DNA of 64,000 bases from Schlegelella_A sp036496385 (GTDB taxonomy: Bacteria > Pseudomonadota > Gammaproteobacteria > Burkholderiales > Burkholderiaceae_C): assembly GCA_036496385.1 (NCBI GenBank), contig DASXLD010000066.1, forward strand, positions 33,883 to 97,882, given 5' to 3'. Made by a program: the position numbers and the translations under genes. The notes below the pieces were generated by a model. The model worked only from the letters and a program-made list of their open reading frames with translations. It was not told where the DNA came from and made no database searches. Shown piece after piece: positions 57,287-64,000 of the stretch. Position 1 is the stretch's first letter. Each line of letters starts with the position of its first letter.

Positions 57287-57775
57287 ATGTCGTCCATCGA
57301 AGAGCGTTGCCGCGAGCTGGGTCTCGTGCTGCCGCAGCCGCTGCGGCTGCCGCCGGGAGTCGCGTTGCCGTTTCCCTGGGTCCGCGTGGTGGGCAATCGC
57401 GCGCTGATCTCGGGGCACGGCCCGACCCATGCCGACGGTTCGCTCGCCGAGCCGCTCGGCAAGGTCGGCACCGAGGTCACGCCGGAGCAGGCGCATCAGG
57501 CCGCACGGCTGACGGCTCTCGCGATCCTCGCCAGCCTCAAGCGGGAGCTCGGCGAGCTCGGCCGCATCGCGCATTGGACGCGCGTGTTCGGCATGGTCAA
57601 CTCCGCGCCCGGATTCGATCGCCAGCCGGCGGTGATCAACGGCTTCAGCGAGCTCATCGTCGCCGTGTTCGGGCCCGAGCGCGGAGCGCACGCGCGCAGC
57701 GCGGTCGGGATGGCCGCGCTGCCATTCAACATCCCGGTCGAGATCGAGGGCGAGGTCGAGCTCGAGCCTCGCTGA
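57287..57775 (+). CDS. RidA family protein
   Basis: A 162-residue YjgF/RidA-type protein, which commonly deaminates reactive imines. Landmarks are GNRALISGHGPTHADGS, QAARLTALAILASLKRELG, and RSAVGMAALPFNIPVEIEGE with the conserved Arg. AGAGGAG precedes the ATG at 57287. Confidence 0.88.
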   Translation: MSSIEERCRELGLVLPQPLRLPPGVALPFPWVRVVGNRALISGHGPTHADGSLAEPLGKVGTEVTPEQAHQAARLTALAILASLKRELGELGRIAHWTRVFGMVNSAPGFDRQPAVINGFSELIVAVFGPERGAHARSAVGMAALPFNIPVEIEGEVELEPR

Positions 57776-57791
57776 GCCGGCCCTCGCCGCC

Positions 57792-58074
57792 ATGGCACTC
57801 CTCGGCCGCGCCGCGCTGGCGATGTGGTGGGAGATCGCCGCGGAGCTGCGCGCCGACTTCGAGGACTGGCACGCGCACGAGCACTTCGCGGAGCGGCTCG
57901 CGATCCCGGGCTTTCGCCGCGGCACGCGATGGAGCAGCGCGACCGGCGGCGCTCGAGGCGCTCGGGCGCTGCGAGCTGTCGGCGGCGCGCCTGGCCGAGC
58001 ATGGCGGCGCCGCCGAGCCGGTCGCGGCGCTGTATTCGCTCGCCCCGTCAGCGATCCGCGGCGACATCGAGTAG
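57792..58074 (+). pseudogene. decayed EthD/dimeric-barrel-like gene
   Basis: The first codons read MALLGRAALAMWWEIAAEL, then DWHAHEHFAERLAIPGFRRG, the pattern of EthD-like dimeric alpha/beta barrel proteins. After about residue 47 this frame turns into low-quality Arg-rich sequence, while another frame reads LAEHGGAAEPVAALYSLAPS up to 58074. At least one frameshift and loss of sequence are required. Confidence 0.5.
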
Positions 58075-58102
58075 GCCGGTCGACGGCCGCTGCGGCGGCG
58101 CG

Positions 58103-58927
58103 TCAGCGAAGCGCGCGCGCAGGCGCCACCGCAGCGCCTGCGATCGCGTGGCGCTGCAGCGCAGCGGCGACGACCCCGCCCGCCTTCATCTCCTCGATGA
58201 AAGCGCTCAGCCACGCCTGGGCGGCAAGCCTGCCCTTCGGCACGCCCATCGCCTGCTCGATCACCATGAAGCGGCCCGGCAGCAGGCGCACGCCGCCGAC
58301 CCGCTTCGCGTCGGCCTGCAGCTGCTGCTTGACGCCGGCGGCGACGTCGAGCTTGTCGGCGAGGAACATGTCGGTGACGGCAGGCGAGGTCGGCGCGCGC
58401 ACCAGCGTCGCCGCCTTGAGCTCGCGCGTCAGGAACAGGTCGTAGGCGCTGCCGCGCCCGACCGCGACGCGCGTGCCGCTGCGGTCGACCTCGTCGTTGC
58501 GTTGCAGCGGCGAGTCGTTGCGAACGAGATAAGCGCCCTCGATGATCACGTACGGCGCCGTGTATTCCATGTCGGCCGCGCGCACCGGGTCGATCGCGAC
58601 GAACGCGAGATCGACGCGACGCGCCTTGACGGCCTCGACGACCTGGCCGGCAGACTCGAACGCGATCAGCTCGATCTCGAGCCCGAGCCGTCGCGCCGCC
58701 TCGCGTGCGAGATCGACCGAGACGCCGGCCGGCTCGCCGCCGAGCCCGCGGGTGGCGAGGATCGGGTTGCCGAAGTTGATCGCCGCGCGCAGCTTGCCGG
58801 TCGCACCGAGCTCGGCGACCGCGCCGGCGCGCGGGTCGCGAGCCGTGCCGACGCAGCCGGCCAGCACGAGCGCGACGGCGACGCAGCACGTGCGCCGGTC
58901 GTGCGTCGCGGCAGCCTCGGCGCTCAG
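58103..58927 (-). CDS. amino-acid-type periplasmic binding lipoprotein (SBP_bac_3)
   Basis: A transporter substrate-binding protein of the family 3 type (VSVDLAREAARRLGLEIELI, EAVKARRVDLAFVAIDP, GSAYDLFLTRELKAATLV). A lipoprotein signal ending in LVLAGC is present only if translation begins at a CTG (58927) or ATC (58930) right after the crotonase stop. The only conventional start, GTG at 58867, would cut off the signal. AAAAGGGG lies just upstream. No permease or ATPase gene is nearby. Confidence 0.7.
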   Translation of the reverse strand: MSAEAAATHDRRTCCVAVALVLAGCVGTARDPRAGAVAELGATGKLRAAINFGNPILATRGLGGEPAGVSVDLAREAARRLGLEIELIAFESAGQVVEAVKARRVDLAFVAIDPVRAADMEYTAPYVIIEGAYLVRNDSPLQRNDEVDRSGTRVAVGRGSAYDLFLTRELKAATLVRAPTSPAVTDMFLADKLDVAAGVKQQLQADAKRVGGVRLLPGRFMVIEQAMGVPKGRLAAQAWLSAFIEEMKAGGVVAAALQRHAIAGAAVAPARALR

Positions 58928-58930
58928 GAT

Positions 58931-59863
58931 TCAGCCCCTTTTCTTCGCCTCGTCGAGGCGACGCTCGAGCTCGGCGATCAGCGCGCGCGCCTCGTCGGCC
59001 TCCGGAATCGGCCGGCCGCTGTCGCGCCACGCGACCGCCGACTTGAAGCCCTCGAGCTGCGCCTGGCGGCGAAACCACAGGCCCTCCGGATTGTGGCGCG
59101 TGATGCCGTCGAACACCGTGGCGAGGGTCTGCGCCTGCTCGAGCCCTGCCGTCAACATCACGTTGTTGACGACCAGCTTGTGCATCGCGAGGTGCGATCG
59201 CGGCACGCCGGCGATCCGGCGCGCGAGCCGGTCGGTCGCGGCGTCGAGTTCGGCCGCCGGAACGGCGATGTTGGCCAGGCCCCATTCGGCGGCGGTCGCG
59301 CCGCTGATGAGATCGCCGGTGAACATCATCTGCTTGGCGCGCGCCGGACCGAGGCGGAACGTCCACATCGCCGTCGTCGGACAGCCCCAGACGCGGGTCG
59401 GCATGTAGCCGATCCTGGCGTCGTCGGCCATCACCAGGAGGTCGCAGCAGAGCGCGATGTCGCTGCCGCCGGCGACGGCATAGCCGTGAACTTTGGCGAT
59501 CGTCGGCTTCTTCGAGCGCCAGAGCGCCATGAAGTCTTCGGTGTAGCGCTTCATGACGGCGTAGTCGACCATCGAGTCCCACGGCTGCCGCTCCTGCTTC
59601 AGCGGGTGGTCGACAGGACTGGCGCACGAGCCCTCCTCGGCGAGCGCGACGAGGTCGTAGCCTGCGCAGAACGCCCGCCCCTCGCCTTCGACGACGATGA
59701 CGTGCACATCGTCATCTGCCTCGGCCCACTCGACCGCGGCGCGGATCTCGCCCGGCATGCTCGCGTCGATCGCGTTCAGCCGCTCGGGCCGGTTCAGGCG
59801 CAGGCGGGCGATCCGCGGCTCGTCGGCATCGTGGCCGATGCCGAGGCTGCTGAAGACGGGCAT
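58931..59863 (-). CDS. crotonase/enoyl-CoA hydratase family protein
   Basis: A 310-residue crotonase-fold protein. FCAGYDLVAL and GYAVAGGSDIALCCDLLV form the oxyanion-hole regions. The usual catalytic glutamates (GGxxELA and PEI/L positions) are replaced by Asp (GGSDIAL) and by Thr/Arg (MPTRVWGCPTT). It is therefore probably not a simple enoyl-CoA hydratase and may catalyse another CoA-thioester reaction. It is in the same frame as the following lipoprotein gene and may be coupled to it. Confidence 0.85.
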   Translation of the reverse strand: MPVFSSLGIGHDADEPRIARLRLNRPERLNAIDASMPGEIRAAVEWAEADDDVHVIVVEGEGRAFCAGYDLVALAEEGSCASPVDHPLKQERQPWDSMVDYAVMKRYTEDFMALWRSKKPTIAKVHGYAVAGGSDIALCCDLLVMADDARIGYMPTRVWGCPTTAMWTFRLGPARAKQMMFTGDLISGATAAEWGLANIAVPAAELDAATDRLARRIAGVPRSHLAMHKLVVNNVMLTAGLEQAQTLATVFDGITRHNPEGLWFRRQAQLEGFKSAVAWRDSGRPIPEADEARALIAELERRLDEAKKRG

Positions 59864-59876
59864 CGCAGCCGCGCCG

Positions 59877-60581
59877 TCAGCGGGTGGCGAAGCAGTAGAT
59901 ACGTGCGTCGCTGCCGGTCGTCTTCAACGCCTCGACGCTGCAGCCGCGCGACTGATGCGACGAGTTCCACGACTTCGCGGGCGCGCTGTCGTCGAGGCCG
60001 CTGCGGTCGTGGTGGCCGAGCATTGCCGCGCCTTCGCCGCTCTTGGTCCAGTTGCCGCACGTCGTGTCGACATTGCCGGCGATCGCCGTGCCGTCGGGCT
60101 GCGACCCGGTCAGGATGTCGTGCATGTTGGGCGTGTCGTCGCGGCCGTTGACGACGTCGCCTTTCTCGGTGAGCGCGGTCTGCTTGTTGACGTTGTTGCT
60201 GCCGTGCAGCTCGGTCACGTTGTTCGCGACGACGACACCCTTGGCGTTGCGCCACGGGCCGGTGCCGATCCGGTCGCGTGCATTGACCGCGGAACCGCCG
60301 GGCCCGGCCTGGGTGCTGAGGTAGGCGTGCCAGGTGTGGTTGCCGGCGCCGGCGGCACCGGCGAGCGTCGTGCAGAGCTGGTCCGCTCCGGCGAGGCCGC
60401 CGAGATCGCCGCCGCGCCCCGAGCCCCGGCTCGAGACGAAGAACGTCATCCCCGTCGACGAGCCCGACGACATCGCCGACGAGGAGCCCGACGACGACAT
60501 GCCGCCGGCACAGGCGGCGAGCAACCCTGCCGTGGCGGCGAGCGCCGAGACGTGAACGAGCGACGAGGTCGAGATCTTCAT
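59877..60581 (-). CDS. lectin-like exported lipoprotein
   Basis: A 234-residue lipoprotein with signal LAATAGLLAACAGG, then a Ser-rich linker. The mature part (MTFFVSSRGSGRGGDLGGLA, then HTWHAYLSTQ, ending in CSVEALKTTGSDARIYCFA) resembles C-type-lectin/endostatin-like folds often found in surface proteins. AAGGA precedes the ATG. Function unknown. Confidence 0.75.
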   Translation of the reverse strand: MKISTSSLVHVSALAATAGLLAACAGGMSSSGSSSAMSSGSSTGMTFFVSSRGSGRGGDLGGLAGADQLCTTLAGAAGAGNHTWHAYLSTQAGPGGSAVNARDRIGTGPWRNAKGVVVANNVTELHGSNNVNKQTALTEKGDVVNGRDDTPNMHDILTGSQPDGTAIAGNVDTTCGNWTKSGEGAAMLGHHDRSGLDDSAPAKSWNSSHQSRGCSVEALKTTGSDARIYCFATR

Positions 60582-60740
60582 GGGGATCCTTGTGGGCTGC
60601 ATGCGGCTCGGCGCGATCGCTGCGCCGAGGAGAGAACCGGGCCAGACTAGTTGAAACGATACGCGCCTTCAAGCGGCGTTGCCCGGGTCTCGACGCTCGC
60701 GCACCACGGCATGATCGCGCCCGCCGTGCCATCCTTGCGG

Positions 60741-61817
60741 ATGCCCTCGCGACGATCGCTCCTCGCCTTGCTGATCGCGGCGCGCAGCGGCAGGGCGTTT
60801 GCTGAGGTTGCGCCGGCAGCCGCGCGGCTTCGCTTTCCCGCCGATTTCGGCGCCCACCCGGCAACGCGGACCGAGTGGTGGTACGTGACCGGTGCGCTCG
60901 ACGCCGGCGAGCGCACGTGGGGCTTTCAGGTCACGTTCTTTCGCGTCCCGACATCGCTCGCTGGCGCCGAGACGAGCCGCTTCAAGGCCAAGCAGGTGCT
61001 GTTCGCGCACGCCGCCGTCAGCGATCTCGCCGAAGCGCGGCTACGCCACGACCAGCGCATCGCACGCGCCGGCTTCGGCATTGCCGAGGCGAGCACCGCC
61101 GACACTGCGGTGGTGCTCGACGGTTGGCGGCTGAGCCGCAGCGACGCCGGCGGCGCGAGCCTCTACACCGCACATGCGGCGAGCGAGAGCGCCGGCTTCG
61201 CGATCGACCTCGTCCTCGCTGCGTCGGCGCCGGTGCTGCTCCAGGGCGACTCCGGCTGGTCCCGCAAGGGGCCGCGACCTGAGCAATTCAGCCGCTACTA
61301 CAGCGAGCCGCAGCTGGCGACGCGCGGCACGCTCGCACTCGACGGTCGCTCGTTCGCCGTCGAAGGCAAAGCCTGGCTCGACCACGAGTGGAGCGACGCC
61401 TATCTCGATCCGGCAGCCGCGGGCTGGGACTGGATCGGGATCAACCTCGACGACGGCGGCGCGCTGATGGCGTTTCGCATCCGCCGCGCCGACGGCAGCA
61501 CGCTCTGGAGCGGCGGCAGCCATCGTCTGCGCGCCGGCAGCGCTCGCTCCTTTGCCGACGGCGAGGTCGTCTTCACGCCCGGGCGGACGTGGACGAGCCC
61601 GGCGACCCGGGCGCGCTATCCGGTCGAATGGCAGGTCGCGACGCCGATCGGAACTTTCGGCGTGCGCGCACTGTTCGACAACCAGGAGCTCGACAGCCGC
61701 GCCAGCACTGGAACCATCTACTGGGAAGGGCTTTCGCTCCTGCTCGACGCCGGCGGCCGCCGCGTCGGCCGCGGCTATCTCGAGCTGACAGGCTACGCGG
61801 CGCGCCTGGTCCTGTGA
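60741..61817 (+). CDS. CrtC/AttH lipocalin-like exported protein
   Basis: A 358-residue protein with a signal peptide that carries a twin-arginine-like start (MPSRRSLLALLIAA). The mature part has RTEWWYVTGAL at the N-terminus, then WLDHEWSDAYLDP and GWDWIGINLDDGGALMAFRI, as in the CrtC (hydroxyneurosporene hydratase) and AttH double-lipocalin family. It may hydrate or bind a hydrophobic compound; the substrate is unknown. An upstream ATG at 60711 is also possible. Confidence 0.85.
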   Translation: MPSRRSLLALLIAARSGRAFAEVAPAAARLRFPADFGAHPATRTEWWYVTGALDAGERTWGFQVTFFRVPTSLAGAETSRFKAKQVLFAHAAVSDLAEARLRHDQRIARAGFGIAEASTADTAVVLDGWRLSRSDAGGASLYTAHAASESAGFAIDLVLAASAPVLLQGDSGWSRKGPRPEQFSRYYSEPQLATRGTLALDGRSFAVEGKAWLDHEWSDAYLDPAAAGWDWIGINLDDGGALMAFRIRRADGSTLWSGGSHRLRAGSARSFADGEVVFTPGRTWTSPATRARYPVEWQVATPIGTFGVRALFDNQELDSRASTGTIYWEGLSLLLDAGGRRVGRGYLELTGYAARLVL

Positions 61818-61827
61818 CGCGGCGCGA

Positions 61828-63426
61828 TCAGTGCGCGCCGCCAGCGTCGACAGCGACGTTCTTCGCCGGCTTGGTCGCCCACACGAGCACCAGCAGCAGC
61901 ACGAACACCATCGCCGAGATGAAGAAGAGATCATCGGCGGCGAGCGTGTACGCCTGCTGGTCGATCATGCGGTTGATCGTCGCCAGCGCCTGCGCGGAGT
62001 CGTAGCCGGCGGCGCCGAGTTGGCCCATCGCGGAGGTGACTGCGCTGCTGGCGCCGTTGATGTGCTCGGCCAGCTCGGCATGGTGCAACGCCGCGCGGTT
62101 CTCCCAGAGAGTGGTGAAGAGCGACGTTCCGACCGCACCGGCGGTGATGCGCGCGAAGTTGCTGAGGCCGGCGGCGGCGGCCATGCGCTCGGGCCCGAGC
62201 CCCGAGAAGATGATCGCCTGCAGCGGGATGAAGAAGAACGCCATCGCTGCGCCTTGCAGCACGGTCGGGATCAGGATCGAGCGAAAGTCGGCCTGCACGT
62301 TGAAATGCGAGCGCAGGATGAGGACAGCCGCGAAGCCGAGGAAGGCGACCGTCGTGAGCCGGCGCGGATCGATCTTGGCGACGTTCTTGCCGACCCAGGG
62401 CGAGATGATGATTGCGAGGATGCCGACCGGCGCTGTCGCGAGGCCGGCCCAGGTCGCCGTGTAGCCCATGTACTGCTGCAGCCAGAGCGGCAGCAACACG
62501 ACGTTGCCGAAAAAGAGCCCGTACGCGACCGCGAGCGCGAGCGTTCCGACCAGGAAATTGCGGCCACCGAACAGGCGCAGGTCGACGATCGGGTGTTCTT
62601 CGGTCAGCTCCCAGGCGAGGAAGAACGCGAAGCCGACCACCGCGACCAGCGCGAGGACGACGATCTGCGTCGAGCCGAACCAGTCGAGCTCCTTGCCCTT
62701 GTCGATCATGATCTGCATCGCGCCGACCCAGATGACGAGCAGCCCGAGGCCGATGTAGTCGAACGGCGAGCGGCGCGGTCCCGCGTCGCGCTTGCGATAG
62801 ATCGACCACGTGACCGCCGCCGCGATCAGCCCGACCGGGATGTTGATGTAGAAGATCCACGGCCACGAGATGTTGTCGGTGATCCAGCCGCCGAGCAGAG
62901 GACCGGCGACCGGAGCGACCAGCACCGTCATCGCCCACATCGCCATCGCGGTGCCCGCCTTGGCGCGCGGGTAGCTCGACAGCAGAAGCGTTTGCGAGAG
63001 CGGGATCATCGGCCCGGCGACGAAGCCCTGCAGGACGCGGAATGCGATCAGCATGCCGATGTTGGGCGCCAGCCCGCACAGCCACGACGCGACGACGAAG
63101 AGCAGGATGCTGGCGACGAACAGGCGCACCGCGCCGAAGCGCTGCGTCAGCCAGCCGGTGAGCGGGACCGAGATCGCGTTGGCGACCGCGAACGAGGTGA
63201 TGACCCAGGTTCCCTGCGACGGGCTGACCCCGAGGTCGCCCGAGATCGCCGGGATCGACACGTTCGCGATCGACGAGTCGAGCACGTTCATGAAGGTCGC
63301 GAGCGAGAGCGCGATCGTGCCCAGGACGAGCTGGGCACCGTGCAGCGACTCGGTCTGCACTGCCGCGGCCGGTGCCGGAGCGGGCGCCGGAGCCCGCGCC
63401 GGCCCGGCGAGGCTGGCCGTGGCCAT
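61828..63426 (-). CDS. emrB: EmrB/QacA-type MFS efflux pump (DHA2)
   Basis: A 532-residue inner-membrane drug-efflux pump with about 14 helices. LDSSIANVSIPAISGDLGVS and GTWVITSFAVANAISVPLTG are typical DHA2 motifs. Its start overlaps the stop of the adaptor gene (TGATG), so adaptor and pump are coupled. Together they form an EmrAB-like system; an outer-membrane channel is expected elsewhere. Confidence 0.92.
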   Translation of the reverse strand: MATASLAGPARAPAPAPAPAAAVQTESLHGAQLVLGTIALSLATFMNVLDSSIANVSIPAISGDLGVSPSQGTWVITSFAVANAISVPLTGWLTQRFGAVRLFVASILLFVVASWLCGLAPNIGMLIAFRVLQGFVAGPMIPLSQTLLLSSYPRAKAGTAMAMWAMTVLVAPVAGPLLGGWITDNISWPWIFYINIPVGLIAAAVTWSIYRKRDAGPRRSPFDYIGLGLLVIWVGAMQIMIDKGKELDWFGSTQIVVLALVAVVGFAFFLAWELTEEHPIVDLRLFGGRNFLVGTLALAVAYGLFFGNVVLLPLWLQQYMGYTATWAGLATAPVGILAIIISPWVGKNVAKIDPRRLTTVAFLGFAAVLILRSHFNVQADFRSILIPTVLQGAAMAFFFIPLQAIIFSGLGPERMAAAAGLSNFARITAGAVGTSLFTTLWENRAALHHAELAEHINGASSAVTSAMGQLGAAGYDSAQALATINRMIDQQAYTLAADDLFFISAMVFVLLLVLVWATKPAKNVAVDAGGAH

Positions 63427-64000
63427 CAGCGTGCAGCGGCAGGCGCGGAGGCGCGCGCGATCGTCGGCAAGGGCGTACGCGCGGCGGCCATCGGCCGGGC
63501 GTCGGCGACGCGGCGGCCGAGATTGGCGGCGATGATCTTCTGGACGTCGGCGTCGGCTTGCTCGTTGCCGCGCTCGAACACGCTCGTCTGCGCGCGCGCC
63601 GGGCGCTGGTTGGCACCGGCGAGAACAGCGCCGTCGGTCCTGGCGACGTCGACCTTCGCGTCCATCGACAGGCCGACGCGAAGCGGATGCTCGCGCACTT
63701 CGGTCGGGTCGAGCTTGATCCGCACCGGCACCCGCTGCACGACCTTGATCCAATTGCCGGTCGCGTTCTGTGCCGGCAGCAGTGCGAACGCGGCGCCGGT
63801 GCCGGCGCCGAGCCCTTCGACGGTGCCGTGGTACGTCACCTTCTTGCCGTAGACGTCGGCCTCGAGCTCGACCGGCTGGCCGATGCGGAGGTTGCGCAAC
63901 TGGCTTTCCTTGAAGTTGGCGTCGACCCAGACGTCGTTCAGCGCGACGACCGAGAGCAGCGGCGCGCCCGCCTGAACGCGTTGGCCGAGCTGGACGCTGC
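63426..64000 (-). CDS. emrA: EmrA-type HlyD-family adaptor, partial
   Basis: The C-terminal 191 residues of a HlyD/EmrA periplasmic adaptor; the N-terminus lies beyond the window. LLSVVALNDVWVDANFKESQ and GTGAAFALLPAQNATGNWIK are the usual EmrA barrel motifs. It is upstream of emrB in the transcription direction, with the stop overlapping the emrB start. Confidence 0.9.
   Translation of the reverse strand, partial: SVQLGQRVQAGAPLLSVVALNDVWVDANFKESQLRNLRIGQPVELEADVYGKKVTYHGTVEGLGAGTGAAFALLPAQNATGNWIKVVQRVPVRIKLDPTEVREHPLRVGLSMDAKVDVARTDGAVLAGANQRPARAQTSVFERGNEQADADVQKIIAANLGRRVADARPMAAARTPLPTIARASAPAAAR

Noticed and set aside
61831..63852. A 673-codon plus-strand frame over emrB/emrA
   Set aside because: The translation is almost only Arg, Asp, Glu and Gln runs, a mirror of hydrophobic codons on the real strand.
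1..64000. CRISPR arrays, tRNA or rRNA genes, insertion sequences
   Set aside because: I looked for regular spaced repeats, tRNA-like cloverleaf ends and transposase motifs and saw none; only short dyads and one 15-bp tandem repeat are present.

Overview
The window is very GC-rich and is packed with ORFs on both strands. Gene content points to a Betaproteobacterium, probably Burkholderiales: a PEP-CTERM protein, a DUF1302/DUF1329/YCF48/RND cluster, a TauD plus beta-keto-acid cleavage enzyme catabolic operon, and NodT and EmrAB efflux genes. This placement is an inference from gene content. I saw no rRNA, tRNA, CRISPR array, transposase or phage gene.

Region 1 (1-13240) begins with the tail of a sulfatase-like hydrolase. 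It continues with a DUF11 lipoprotein and a plus-strand run of sulfotransferase, small coiled-coil protein, NodT-type outer-membrane efflux protein, and a large PqqD-like/M50-like/HlyD fusion. Two tandem paralogous exported proteins follow on the minus strand. A propeller-like protein and two tandem esterases follow on the plus strand.

Region 2 (13668-29980) is a compact secondary-lipid or polyketide operon of the PUFA-synthase/HglE kind. The first gene reads NMO-like barrel, PfaD-like NMO, KS, AT, ACP, KR, DH. The second reads KS, AT, DH, phosphopantetheinyl transferase. A free ACP, an alkaline-phosphatase-superfamily hydrolase and an alpha/beta hydrolase follow. In principle the operon carries its own chain elongation, reduction, carrier activation and release functions. 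Its product cannot be read from the sequence.

Region 3 (30105-50164) opens with a PEP-CTERM protein and an HD-GYP protein. It then appears to hold one regulon around a MalT/LAL-type LuxR regulator (39594-42293). Members are an RND/MMPL exporter with a YCF48 protein, DUF1302 plus DUF1329 outer-membrane proteins, a universal-stress/hemerythrin fusion, and a seven-gene operon (TauD-like dioxygenase, BKACE, alpha/beta hydrolase, quinone oxidoreductase, MFS, acyl-CoA ligase, YeiH-like). A dyad motif, CCCCCT-N6/7-GGGGGG, lies 75-101 bp before three of these transcription units, with a weaker version in front of the regulator. The set looks like uptake and catabolism of a hydrophobic acid or similar compound.

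Region 4 (50267-58074) is a patchwork of small housekeeping-type and hypothetical genes. It contains at least three gene remnants: VOC/glyoxalase, OsmC and an EthD-like protein.

Region 5 (58103-64000) has an amino-acid-type binding lipoprotein with no conventional start codon, a crotonase-family protein without the usual catalytic glutamates, a lectin-like lipoprotein, a CrtC/AttH-type protein, and an EmrB/EmrA efflux pair cut by the window end.
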